This document shows, in pieces, positions 50,839 to 58,910 of a DNA stretch of 64,000 nucleotides. The stretch spans positions 1 through 64,000 of the forward strand of contig NZ_JASJEU010000025.1 of assembly GCF_030077735.1 (NCBI RefSeq), given 5' to 3'. Positions within the stretch are counted from its first letter, which is position 1. Each line of letters starts with the position of its first letter. The stretch comes from Gordonibacter faecis (GTDB lineage Bacteria > Actinomycetota > Coriobacteriia > Coriobacteriales > Eggerthellaceae). Below the pieces are notes generated by a model. The model had not been told where the DNA came from and searched no databases. It saw only the letters and a list, made by a program, of their open reading frames with translations. A program made the position numbers and the translations under genes.

Positions 50839-52000
50839 AGTTGTTCTTATCATCGCCACCGCCCTTGTTATCGGCGGGTGTGCGATCTCCTTCGGAGCGT
50901 TCGCGGCCGCCGACTTCCGCCTGGAGAACTTGTCGAACATGCCGCGCGATTGGACCGAAGTCACCGAGACGCTTGATGCCGAGAGTGTTGCGGCACACAA
51001 CGCCATCATTGTTGACAGCGAAGCGGGTGATGTCCGCTTCGAGGCTTCCTCTTCCGATGCCATTGAGGTCACCTATTGGAAGGGTGAGCTGCGGAATACC
51101 GAGATTACCGACACGAACGGCGAACTGCACATTACGTGCACGTCCAAGCCTCGCATCGGCGTCATGATCATGGACTTCGACTTCACCGACCGCTCCACCG
51201 TGGTGAAGGTGCCTGCGTCGTTCGCCGGCTCCGTGACGGTACGCTCCCACGAGGGCAGTACCACCATCGACGACATGCCGTCGCTCAGCGCCGTGAGCGT
51301 GACCACCAACAATGGCCACGCGCATATCGGCCGCTCCACAGCGGATTCCGTGGAGTTGAGGACTGAAAACGGCGTGGTTGATATCAGCGATGTTACGGCG
51401 AACAGTGTGGAGGCTTTCACCCGCAACGGCAGCGTACAGATGGCTTTCATTGAGGCGGCTGGCGCGGTAACGGCGCAGGGCGGCAATGGCACCATTTCCG
51501 TGAATGACCTGCGTGCTGCCACCCTGAGCGTCTTTGCGGAAAGCGGTAGTATTGAGCTGCGCGGCATCGACGCAGATACGGTGGAAACCCGCAGTCAGAC
51601 CGGCAACCAGCACCTCAACGACGTGACGACTGGTCGCCTGACCGCACAGAGTATGCAGGGCAGCATTGACGGTACTGCACTGGTCGCCCGCGATGGCGCC
51701 TCGATCCAAGCTGATACGGGTGAGGTGAGCCTCTCGTTCACAGGGTCGGCCGAAGACTACGCCATCGATGCCTCATCGGCATCCGGCAACGTCCACGCGC
51801 CGCAGGGGTCGCCGAGTGCGACGAAGCGCATCGTGGTTCGCACCACCATTGGCAACATCGACCTGTACTTGAGCGAATCGCCCTCCGCGTTGCGGGATGA
51901 GCAAGCCCCGGGTGGCGGAAACGGCACGGGGGTGCCCTCAGCGCCAGTTCCTCCGACAGCACCTGAAGCACCCAAAGCGCCCTCAGCGCCAACAGCTTAA
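50822..52000 (+). CDS. DUF4097 beta-helical envelope protein
   Basis: Begins with a membrane anchor or signal (KVVLIIATALVIGGCAISFGA), then a long repetitive beta-structure (SVELRTENGVVDISDVTAN, TLSVFAESGSIELRGID, TGRLTAQSMQGSIDG) typical of DUF4097. A possible lipobox-like IGGC is seen but not flanked normally. The C-tail is Pro/Ala-rich (APEAPKAPSAPTA). ATG 50822 has GGAAGGAGCG upstream and overlaps the DUF1700 gene by 17 bases. Likely works with DUF1700 at the membrane. Confidence 0.88.
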   Translation: MTTARKVVLIIATALVIGGCAISFGAFAAADFRLENLSNMPRDWTEVTETLDAESVAAHNAIIVDSEAGDVRFEASSSDAIEVTYWKGELRNTEITDTNGELHITCTSKPRIGVMIMDFDFTDRSTVVKVPASFAGSVTVRSHEGSTTIDDMPSLSAVSVTTNNGHAHIGRSTADSVELRTENGVVDISDVTANSVEAFTRNGSVQMAFIEAAGAVTAQGGNGTISVNDLRAATLSVFAESGSIELRGIDADTVETRSQTGNQHLNDVTTGRLTAQSMQGSIDGTALVARDGASIQADTGEVSLSFTGSAEDYAIDASSASGNVHAPQGSPSATKRIVVRTTIGNIDLYLSESPSALRDEQAPGGGNGTGVPSAPVPPTAPEAPKAPSAPTA

Positions 52001-52028
52001 ATAGGTTGCATTAGGCACTGTGTTTCAG

Positions 52029-52077
52029 CAGGCCGACCTGGACGAGGGATCCCTCCCCTTCGTTCTTGGTCGGCCTG
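52029..52077. terminator. Shared hairpin between DUF4097 gene and recQ
   Basis: 10-bp perfect arms CAGGCCGACC / GGTCGGCCTG separated by 29 bases, between two convergent genes; TTG follows on the plus strand. Confidence 0.55.
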
Positions 52078-52104
52078 TTGTATTCGCGCCTGTTGGGCTG
52101 TTGA

Positions 52105-54135
52105 TCAGCCTCTTTCCTCCTGCGCATACACGGCGAGTTCGGCGAGGAAGGCCTCGCCGTAACGCGCGAGCTTGGTGGCGCCCACGCCGGATACGTCAAG
52201 GAATTCGTCTTCGGAAGCGGGGAGCTTCGCACACATATCACGCAGCGTGGCGTCCGAAAACACGATGTAGGGAGGTACACCTGCCTCGTCGGCCAGACGC
52301 TTGCGCAACGTACGAAGGCGTTCGAACAACTCCTCGTCTGCATCTGCCCCGCCAGCAGCCGTGCCCGAAGCACCAAACGCGCGTCCTCCCTTCACTCCCG
52401 CTGCGGCGCGCGTGCGATCGGCCTTATGCACCACCTTTTTCATGGTGAGCACAAACCCTTCTTCCGCCACCTCGCGAGCACGGGGACCCAGACCTACGGT
52501 GGGATAGGAACCTTCGGTAATACTCAGGAAGTCGCCGGCGACAAGCAACTCGATGATCTCTTTTATCTGGGCAGTTGATGCACGTGAAGCGCCATAGGTG
52601 GCCGTTTCATCCAGGTGCATTTCCAGCACTTTCGCGCTCTTCGACCCGCGCAGCACATCCACCACAAGCCCCTTGCCGAAACGCCCACGCAACTCCTGCA
52701 CACACCGCATAATCGCCCGCGCATCAGCGGTAACGTCCACGGCTTCAAAGTCGCCACTGCAATTAGAACAACAAGTTCCGACTGCCTGTCGGCAGTCGGA
52801 ACTACTCGACGCTGCGGAGGGTTCTGGTACCGAATCTTGCGGCTCCAAGCCTTCCTCACGGCCAAAGGGCCGCTTCGTCAGGCTTTCACCGCAATCTTCA
52901 GCACCAGAACCCTCTTCGCTGACGCTACGAACGCTCCCTAATCCTTGACCAAAATAATCCAAGATGTAGCGTCTCAGGCACGTGGTGGTGTTGCAGTAAC
53001 CGGTCATGGCGGCAAGCAGGCGGCGGCGCGAGGCGCGAACAGCCTCGGCTTCTTCGGGCGTGAGTTCTTCGTTGCCCGACTCTTGCTCAATGAAGAAACG
53101 GCAGGTGGACACGTCGCCGTCGCTCCACAGCAGCATGCAGGTGGAGGGTTCACCATCGCGGCCCGCGCGGCCTGCCTCCTGATAGTACGCTTCAAGCGAG
53201 CCCGGCATGTTGTGGTGAATCACGTAGCGCACGTTCGACTTGTCAATGCCCATGCCGAAAGCGTTCGTCGCCACCATGACAGGGGCGTCATCGGCAATGA
53301 AGGCGCGCTGGCTCTCGATGCGCTGAGCGGTGGGCATGCCGGCGTGGTAGCGCGTAGCGCGCACACCCGCCTCAATAAGCGCGGCGTGCACCTTGTCGGT
53401 GTCCTTACGCGTGGAGCAGTACACAATGCCCGAGTCGGCCGGGTGCTCAAGCACCCACGCGGCAATCCACGCGAGTTTGCGTTTCGGGTCTTTGCGCTCC
53501 ACGCCGAAGTAGAGGTTTGGCCGGTCAAACCCCGTGACCACCTCGTAGGGTTCGCGCAAATCGAGCAGGCGCACAATGTCGCGACGCACACGTTCGGTAG
53601 CCGTGGCTGTGAACGCCGCCACAACGGGACGCGTGGGAAGTTGCGCGATGAAGTCACCAATGGTGAGATACGATGGGCGGAAGTCCTGGCCCCACTGGGA
53701 CACACAGTGCGCTTCATCCACCGCCACCAGCGAAATGGTCGCCTCGCGGGCAAAGTCGAGAAAGCGCTGGTCGGCGAGGCGTTCGGGCGCCACGTACATG
53801 ATCTGGTACGCACCCGCGAGCGCGCGACGCAGCACGGTGGCCTGCTGACCAGGCGTCAGGGAGGAATTGAGATAGGCACCGCGCACGCCCGCGTCCAAAA
53901 GCGCGCGCACCTGGTCGCCCATGAGGGACACGAGCGGACTCACCACCAGGGTCAGACCTTCGAACACAATGCCCGGCACCTGGTAGCACACCGATTTGCC
54001 CGCGCCCGTCGGCATAACCGCCAACGCATCGCGCCCGGCAAGGATGGCCTCGACCACGCCCTCCTGCCCCGGCCGAAAGGCTTCGTAGCCAAAATGCTCC
54101 CGCAACGCCGCCCGCGCCGCCGCCCCATCAACCAT
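52105..54135 (-). CDS. recQ: ATP-dependent DNA helicase RecQ with insertion in the zinc domain
   Basis: 3'-5' helicase for recombination and replication restart. Helicase motifs: PTGAGKSVCYQ, VAVDEAHCVSQWGQDFRP, FTATATERV, GIVYCSTRKDTD, ATNAFGMGIDKSNVR and QEAGRAGRDG. The zinc domain cysteines are present (CLRRYILDYFGQG and CCSNC) but about 55 residues are inserted between them (GLGSVRSV to RQAVGT), coded by a palindromic element. A winged helix and an HRDC domain (LFERLRTLRKRLADEAG, LDVSGVGATKLARYGE) follow. 676 aa against about 600 in relatives. ATG 54135 has GGAGAGG upstream. Confidence 0.95.
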   Translation of the reverse strand: MVDGAAARAALREHFGYEAFRPGQEGVVEAILAGRDALAVMPTGAGKSVCYQVPGIVFEGLTLVVSPLVSLMGDQVRALLDAGVRGAYLNSSLTPGQQATVLRRALAGAYQIMYVAPERLADQRFLDFAREATISLVAVDEAHCVSQWGQDFRPSYLTIGDFIAQLPTRPVVAAFTATATERVRRDIVRLLDLREPYEVVTGFDRPNLYFGVERKDPKRKLAWIAAWVLEHPADSGIVYCSTRKDTDKVHAALIEAGVRATRYHAGMPTAQRIESQRAFIADDAPVMVATNAFGMGIDKSNVRYVIHHNMPGSLEAYYQEAGRAGRDGEPSTCMLLWSDGDVSTCRFFIEQESGNEELTPEEAEAVRASRRRLLAAMTGYCNTTTCLRRYILDYFGQGLGSVRSVSEEGSGAEDCGESLTKRPFGREEGLEPQDSVPEPSAASSSSDCRQAVGTCCSNCSGDFEAVDVTADARAIMRCVQELRGRFGKGLVVDVLRGSKSAKVLEMHLDETATYGASRASTAQIKEIIELLVAGDFLSITEGSYPTVGLGPRAREVAEEGFVLTMKKVVHKADRTRAAAGVKGGRAFGASGTAAGGADADEELFERLRTLRKRLADEAGVPPYIVFSDATLRDMCAKLPASEDEFLDVSGVGATKLARYGEAFLAELAVYAQEERG
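52774..52923 (-). repeat. Composite palindromic element (type I) inside recQ
   Basis: Read on the minus strand (sense to the gene): GTCAGCGAAG, arm AGGGTTCTGGTGCT (52900-52913), core, arm GGTACCAGAACCCT (52818-52831), then CCGCAGCGTCGAG and a hairpin of 13-bp arms (52774-52786 with 52791-52803, loop GACA). Arms pair over 14 positions with one G.U wobble kept and the neighbouring one turned into U-A, a compensating change. Confidence 0.8.
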
Positions 54136-54237
54136 GAATCGTCCTCTCCGGCGGCCCACCGCCCAACCCTCGTTCGTTAGGCCCCATCATAGCGTATTCG
54201 CCCCTTTAGCGGCGGACCGCCATCCTGAATTGAGGGG

Positions 54238-54265
54238 TTGCAAGGCGGAGCGCGGCGTGTATAAT
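54238..54265 (+). promoter_or_regulatory. Promoter of a small RNA
   Basis: TTGCAA (54238-54243), 16-base spacer, consensus TATAAT (54260-54265). Confidence 0.75.
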
Positions 54266-54271
54266 GCGGGG

Positions 54272-54358
54272 TGTCGGCGATGCCCGTTTGGTTAGAGTTG
54301 GGCGGGTGACGCAGGACATGTGCTAGGCGGTTCGGGTGCCAGCCCTACCGCCTTTTTT
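54272..54358 (+). ncRNA. Candidate small RNA, convergent to a toxin-like peptide gene
   Basis: About 87 nucleotides between a consensus promoter and a terminator-like hairpin (AGGCGGT ... ACCGCC followed by six T at 54353-54358). No open frame with a ribosome site. Its 3' end overlaps the last codons and the 3' flank of the 41-aa peptide gene on the other strand, so it could pair with that mRNA. The SRP RNA core motif is absent, and I find no tRNA fold. Confidence 0.6.
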
Positions 54359-54470
54359 GTGCTCTTTTCGCCTTATGCCTCGCCTTTCGCCTTCGCCGCA
54401 ACGCATCATGTACTGCCATAAGAAACGACAGTATGGAGCAAAGCCCCGCAATCAGGTTGAAACTATCCAT
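54345..54470 (-). CDS. Candidate type I toxin: 41-aa hydrophobic-basic peptide
   Basis: One short membrane segment (LIAGLCSILSFLMAVHDAL, residues 6-24) followed by a very basic tail (RRRRKARHKAKRAQKRR). ATG 54470 is preceded by AGAGAGGGGGA. The ribosome site is part of the palindrome GGGGATCCCC directly before the start, so it can be hidden by folding, as in known type I toxins. A possible extended -10 (TGCTAGAAT) lies near 54535-54543 on the minus strand. The last 14 bases of the gene are overlapped by a converging small RNA. A normal small membrane protein is the alternative. Confidence 0.6.
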   Translation of the reverse strand: MDSFNLIAGLCSILSFLMAVHDALRRRRKARHKAKRAQKRR

Positions 54471-54813
54471 GGGGATCCCCCTCTCTCTCGAGGCGTCACC
54501 CACCCGGGCGCGAACACCGCCGACAGGGGGCATTCTAGCACTCAACATTCTGCCAAGCTAGTACAAATTATGCGTCTGATCAGGCGTTAGGTTTCTGTTA
54601 GATTCTGGCAAGGTTTCGGTAGAAGATACGGCGAATACACGGCGAAACCGCGCCGTATCCGCGATGGAACTGCGGCATAAGGTGTGCGGTTCGCACGCAT
54701 ATCTGACAAGAATCAAGTGGCTACCCGAGCGGAAACACGCACAGTTCAAAAAACGCGTCACGTGCGCACTGTGCGATAATGAGCCGAACAATACTCTCCT
54801 CGAAGGAGCCACT
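54471..54813. other. Intergenic region before the 215-aa protein
   Basis: Contains the probable toxin promoter on the minus strand, an inverted repeat GATACGGCG / CGCCGTATC (54625-54633 and 54651-54659), and GATAAT at 54775-54780 as a possible -10 for the plus-strand gene. No convincing gene. Confidence 0.4.
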
Positions 54814-55461
54814 ATGACCGTCATGTCTGCACCGTTCGAATGCCTTACCTTCGCCGTGTCGAAACCGAGCTGGGGAACCAGTTCTCTGGTGGCTGCGCTT
54901 GTTGCGCCTGATGCCTATGAGTTGCGCCTGAAGCGTATCGAGAACGGTACGGCTACCGCAGATGAGGTGCGACCCTATACGCTTGAGGACGCGCACGCCC
55001 TTGACAAGTGGATTCGCGCACTCGGGTTCTACGACAAAGGCGCGTCGAGCGAACGGGTTGAGGGTGCGGGATCATGGACGCTCACGATAGCTTTTGCCAA
55101 TGCCGATGGCCTGGTGCAAGGCGGTACCGCCTATCCCGATTCGTTCCCCGATTTGCTGGCCACCATGAAGGGGCTGGGGCTTCCGGGCTTTCGCCACCTG
55201 GACGAGGCGGCGTTTCTTGCAGATTTCAACACGCCGCAACAAGTGCGCGCCGCCGCACCCACGGCAATACCCGCAGGTCTTGGCATTCCCGGGCTTGAAG
55301 GTGCCTTGAGCGACCTGTTGAAAAATCCTGCTCGCGCCGAGTCCGCCCTGCGCGAGCAGTGCCGGAACCTCCCCGTGTCAACCAAGCAAGAGATGCTTGA
55401 GTTCATCAGGAAAACCAACCCCGAACACTACGACTGGTGGAAACGCATCCTGCTAGGATAG
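54814..55461 (+). CDS. Hypothetical protein (215 aa)
   Basis: Not recognised. Soluble, no signal. Contains a mixed alpha/beta part (ALDKWIRALGFYDKGASSERV, GSWTLTIAFANADGLVQGG), a Pro/Gly/Leu-rich middle (AIPAGLGIPGLEGALSDLL) and ends KTNPEHYDWWKRILLG. ATG 54814 is preceded by CGAAGGAGCC; the frame stays open upstream without a site. Convergent with the amidohydrolase gene, whose stop is 7 bases away. Confidence 0.7.
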   Translation: MTVMSAPFECLTFAVSKPSWGTSSLVAALVAPDAYELRLKRIENGTATADEVRPYTLEDAHALDKWIRALGFYDKGASSERVEGAGSWTLTIAFANADGLVQGGTAYPDSFPDLLATMKGLGLPGFRHLDEAAFLADFNTPQQVRAAAPTAIPAGLGIPGLEGALSDLLKNPARAESALREQCRNLPVSTKQEMLEFIRKTNPEHYDWWKRILLG

Positions 55462-55468
55462 TGACGTC

Positions 55469-56785
55469 TTACGAAACCTTCGCCTTCGGAAGGAAGCCAT
55501 CGAGTTCGGCGTCCAGTTCGGATAGGTGTTTGACTTGCGGGTGGTCGTTCAGTTGCCCGCGCGCCATCACGAGGCGTACCTGACGCAGTGCTTCCAGGTT
55601 CTCTAGCGGGTTTGCATCCATCACTATAAGGTCGGCGGCTTTGCCCGGCTCAATGGAACCTGTCTCGTCGCCGAGTCCCAGGATGCGCGCGTTCCCCAAC
55701 GTGGCCGTGTGCAGGGCAAACGCGGGCGACACGCGCACGAGGCGCTCGAAATACACCACTTCGCGCCACATGTCGTACTGCGTGATGTAGGGGCACGACG
55801 AGTCGGTGCCGAGGCCCACGGAAATGCCCGCCGCGAGCGCCTGCTTCGCCGCGTCCACGATGCCCTCGAACACGATGCGGCCGTTCACCTGCTGCACGTG
55901 CGTGGACTTCGTCTTTTCGGGCGGCAGTTCCACGAACGGCAACGCAGGCGAGATGGTGCAGGTGAGCGACGAGGTGCGTCCAGCACCATTCTTCTTGAAG
56001 AGCGCGATGATCTCGTCGTCGAGGGGCCCACCGTGCTCGATAGTGTCCACGCCGGCTTCAAGCCCCACACGCACGCCTTCGGTACTTTCGATGTGAGCGG
56101 CTGTGGACATGCCCAGCTTGTGCGCCTCTTCGCAGGTGGCGCGCGCTATCTCGGGCGACATACGCAACACGCCAGGTTCACCTTCCACCTCGGCGTCAAA
56201 CACGCCGCCCGTGATGAACAGCTTCACCAGGTCGCACTTGCGCGCGAAGCAGGCGCGCACGGCCTCGCGAGCCTCTTCCGGCGTGGAGACCACCTTCGCG
56301 AACAGGCCCGCACCGTGGCCGCCCGGCACCGTGACGCCCGTGCCCGAGGTAACCAACCGCGGCCCCGGATACTTGCCCGCGTTGATGGCGTCGCGCACGT
56401 CCACGTCGGCAAACGCCGGGTCGCCCACCGAGCGCACGGTAGTCACGCCGCTCACCAACTGCTGCTGCGCGCTCTTTCGCAGCATGCGACGCAGATACCA
56501 CATGCCAAGAGGGTTGCCCGTCACCTTGTCAATGAGGTCGCCCGCACCGCCCGCACTCATCGGCTTGCCGGTGCCGCACAGGTGCACATGCGCGTTGATC
56601 AGGCCCGGCATGAGATACGCGCCACCCAAGTCCACCTCGCGCGCACCCGCAGGACACACCGTCGTAGCCGCCGTCCCCACCGCCTCAATGCGGCCATCGT
56701 TTACCACCACAGTCATATTCGACTGCGGCTCCATACCCTCCGTGCCATCAAGCACCGTCGCATGAGTAAACACAAACGCAGCCAC
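55469..56785 (-). CDS. Amidohydrolase family protein
   Basis: Metal-dependent hydrolase of the imidazolonepropionase/prolidase-like branch. Metal ligands: HxH in INAHVHLCG, likely carboxylated Lys in LVKLFITGG, His in STAAHIES and DTIEHGG, Asp in GLGTDSSCP. The N- and C-terminal beta-sandwich strands (DGRIEAVGTA, GSIEPGKAADLIVMD) are present. Substrate unknown; related proteins cut X-Pro dipeptides or cyclic amides. I chose GTG 56785 (VAAFVFTHATVLDG) after AAAGGGGGG. 438 aa. Confidence 0.88.
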   Translation of the reverse strand: MAAFVFTHATVLDGTEGMEPQSNMTVVVNDGRIEAVGTAATTVCPAGAREVDLGGAYLMPGLINAHVHLCGTGKPMSAGGAGDLIDKVTGNPLGMWYLRRMLRKSAQQQLVSGVTTVRSVGDPAFADVDVRDAINAGKYPGPRLVTSGTGVTVPGGHGAGLFAKVVSTPEEAREAVRACFARKCDLVKLFITGGVFDAEVEGEPGVLRMSPEIARATCEEAHKLGMSTAAHIESTEGVRVGLEAGVDTIEHGGPLDDEIIALFKKNGAGRTSSLTCTISPALPFVELPPEKTKSTHVQQVNGRIVFEGIVDAAKQALAAGISVGLGTDSSCPYITQYDMWREVVYFERLVRVSPAFALHTATLGNARILGLGDETGSIEPGKAADLIVMDANPLENLEALRQVRLVMARGQLNDHPQVKHLSELDAELDGFLPKAKVS

Positions 56786-56893
56786 AAGCCCCCCTTTCGC
56801 TTCGCCACGCGCCCCCATTCCCGAACGCGCCGCAGGTGTAATGAGGCCAGTATACGCCTCCGCCCGATCACATGCACTCACCAGCGAAAACTA

Positions 56894-56941
56894 CGAAAAC
56901 ACGAAATGTTTTAGGCCGATTTTCCCCGAAAACACGAAATG
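56894..56941. repeat. 15-base direct repeat
   Basis: CGAAAACACGAAATG occurs at 56894-56908 and 56927-56941 in the short gap between the amidohydrolase and acetyltransferase genes. Confidence 0.6.
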
Positions 56942-56970
56942 ATTATTGAAATAACGCAAGGGGCGCGTGC

Positions 56971-57573
56971 TTATTGAGCTGAGTGAGCGTCCCTCTCCTC
57001 GCGAGTAAGAGAGAAGGCAATGTGAGGCATGGCCACGCCGCGGTAGTGTTTTGTGAAGGTGAGACGCGGTGTCATGCCGTTGCGGCGGGCGACGTTTTGG
57101 GAGGCGGTGTTGGTGTCGCGAATGATTGAGAATACCTCGCACGCGCCCAACGTGTCGAATGCGTAGTCGCAGCACGCGCGGGCGGCCTCCGTGGCATAGC
57201 CTTGGTGCCAGAACGCGCGCTGGAAGAGATAGCCCACTTCAAGCACCTGCCGGCCGTCGCAGTCCTGCCAGGTGAGGCCGCACTGACCAATCATGGCGCT
57301 GGTTTCTTTCAGCACGACCGCCCAAAGACCTCTGCCGTCCGCGCGATAGCGAGCGCGCTGGCGGTCAAGCCACGCCTGCGCTTCTGCGTCCGAAAACGGA
57401 CCCTCGTAAGCGTACATGACATCGGGGTCCTGCAGCATGGCGCAGAGCGCCGGAAAGTCATCCTGCGTCATTTCGCGCAGGACAAGGCGCTCGGTCTTAA
57501 GGATGGGGCGAGCGGGACAAGTTTGCGGGACGCCGGCCGCACAAGTGGCGAGCGGCGGCGTTGTTCTAGACAT
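56971..57573 (-). CDS. GNAT acetyltransferase (RimJ/RimL type)
   Basis: N-acetyltransferase of the ribosomal-protein or aminoglycoside type: ILKTERLVLREMTQDDFPAL, GYLFQRAFWHQGYATEAA (acetyl-CoA loop) and SIIRDTNTASQNVARRNGM are typical. 200 aa. ATG 57573 overlaps the end of the larC-like gene by 8 bases with GAGGAATTCC upstream, so it is the fourth gene of the lar unit, though its tie to nickel cofactor making is unclear. Confidence 0.88.
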   Translation of the reverse strand: MSRTTPPLATCAAGVPQTCPARPILKTERLVLREMTQDDFPALCAMLQDPDVMYAYEGPFSDAEAQAWLDRQRARYRADGRGLWAVVLKETSAMIGQCGLTWQDCDGRQVLEVGYLFQRAFWHQGYATEAARACCDYAFDTLGACEVFSIIRDTNTASQNVARRNGMTPRLTFTKHYRGVAMPHIAFSLTREERDAHSAQ

Positions 57574-58120
57574 GGAATTCCTCGACGAAGTGTTTGATGA
57601 GGGCGGCGCTGGTGGGGGTGCAGCGTTCGCCTTCTTGGAGGGTTTCGCAGGTGGGGATACCCTTGGCCAGGATGGCGGCCGTGGCGGGTGCGGGGATGGG
57701 CAGTTCACCGTGCGCGCACACCACGGTGCCGCTGCCGGTTTGCACGGGTGTGGCGGTAATGCGCTCGGGCGCGAGCATTTCCACTGCGAGGCACACGGCG
57801 GCCACGTTGCGCACGGCTTCGCCGTTACCCACCTCGTGGAAGTGGGTTTCTTCCACCGCACAGCCGTGAGCTGCGGCCTCGGCCTCGGCGAGAATGTGGT
57901 AAATGGCGCGCATGTCGTCCTTCACGCGGTCGCTCACGGCCAGCGCGTCGATGGTGTCCAGCACCTCGCCCAGGTCGTGGTGGTGCCGCTCGGGCACGCC
58001 AGCCGCTTCCACGGCGGCATCAAGCGCGGTTTGCGCGTCGGCGTCAAGACGGCCGCGCAGGTCGGCGAGAATCGAGCGGCGCGTGGCGTCGCACGTGAGG
58101 TCAAGATGAAGTTCGGTCAT
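57566..58120 (-). CDS. larC: LarC-type nickel insertion protein, N-terminal part only
   Basis: Nickel chelatase of the nickel-pincer nucleotide route. His-rich nickel-binding pieces ERHHHDLGEVLDTIDA and ETHFHEVGN, GSGTVVCAHGELPIPAPAT and GERCTPTSAALIKHF are LarC1 hallmarks. At 184 aa it stops where LarC1 normally leads into LarC2 (in Lactobacillus plantarum this junction needs a ribosomal frameshift). The C-terminal half, about 200 residues, is not found in any frame before the acetyltransferase gene. The N-terminal DCFSGISGDM-type motif is also missing. Either a reduced LarC or one half supplied elsewhere. Confidence 0.85.
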   Translation of the reverse strand: MTELHLDLTCDATRRSILADLRGRLDADAQTALDAAVEAAGVPERHHHDLGEVLDTIDALAVSDRVKDDMRAIYHILAEAEAAAHGCAVEETHFHEVGNGEAVRNVAAVCLAVEMLAPERITATPVQTGSGTVVCAHGELPIPAPATAAILAKGIPTCETLQEGERCTPTSAALIKHFVEEFHV

Positions 58121-58127
58121 GGGAAAA

Positions 58128-58910
58128 TCACTTCGCTTTCAGATGATTGATGGATGACGCCTGGTAGCCAGCGCCAAAGCCGTTATCGATGTTCACCACG
58201 GATACGCCTGAGGCGCACGAGTTCAGCATGGCAAGCAGCGCCGCCACACCGCCGAACGACGCCCCGTAGCCCACGCTCGTCGGCACGGCGATGACCGGGC
58301 ACGACGCAAGGCCGCCCACCACGGAGGCAAGCGCGCCCTCCATGCCAGCCACGGCCACCACCACCTGCGCAGCCGCAATGTCGTCAGCATGCGCAAGCAA
58401 ACGATGGATGCCCGCCACGCCCACGTCGTAGAGGCGTACCACCTCGTTGCCCAGCACCTCGGCCGTGAGCGCCGCTTCCTCGGCCACGGGCAGGTCACTC
58501 GTACCGGCGGCAGCCACCACCACGGTGCCGTTGCCGTCAGGTTCAGGCAAACCACCCACGAGGCCAAGGCGCGGAAGCTCGTGATAGACAAACGCCTGCG
58601 CGGCAGCCGGGTCGGCATCAGCCAGCAGCGTACGCACCTCATCAGCGGCTTCAGCCGACAGGCGCGTAATCAGCACACGTTCCTGCCCTGCCGCACGCAT
58701 TGATGCCGCAATGCCGGCCATCTGCGCAGGCGTCTTCCCCGCGCCGTAGATCACCTCGGCCACACCCTGACGCATCCCGCGTTGATGATCAACCTTCGCG
58801 TAACCCAAGTCTGAAAACGGTGCCGTCTTCAGGCGCAACGCCGCCTCGTCTGGGTCAAGCGAACCGTCGGCCACCGCGGCCAACAGCGCTCTCATCTCGC
58901 GCTCTTCCAT
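58128..58910 (-). CDS. larB: Nickel-pincer cofactor biosynthesis protein LarB
   Basis: Carboxylates and hydrolyses NaAD to P2CMN, the first step to the nickel-pincer nucleotide of lactate racemase-type enzymes. YAKVDHQRGMRQGVAEVIYGAGKT (cited by start near residue 38), VVAAAGTSDLPVAEEA and GMEGALASVVGGL, PVIAVPTSVGYGASFGG are the PurE-like signatures. 260 aa. ATG 58910 shares bases with the larE stop (TGATG) after GAGGAGCGC. Confidence 0.94.
   Translation of the reverse strand: MEEREMRALLAAVADGSLDPDEAALRLKTAPFSDLGYAKVDHQRGMRQGVAEVIYGAGKTPAQMAGIAASMRAAGQERVLITRLSAEAADEVRTLLADADPAAAQAFVYHELPRLGLVGGLPEPDGNGTVVVAAAGTSDLPVAEEAALTAEVLGNEVVRLYDVGVAGIHRLLAHADDIAAAQVVVAVAGMEGALASVVGGLASCPVIAVPTSVGYGASFGGVAALLAMLNSCASGVSVVNIDNGFGAGYQASSINHLKAK

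Noticed and set aside
54272..54358. tRNA or SRP RNA at the small RNA locus
   Set aside because: GGTTCGGGTGCC resembles a T-loop, but no acceptor or anticodon stem fits; the SRP GGTCAGG/GGAAGG core is absent.
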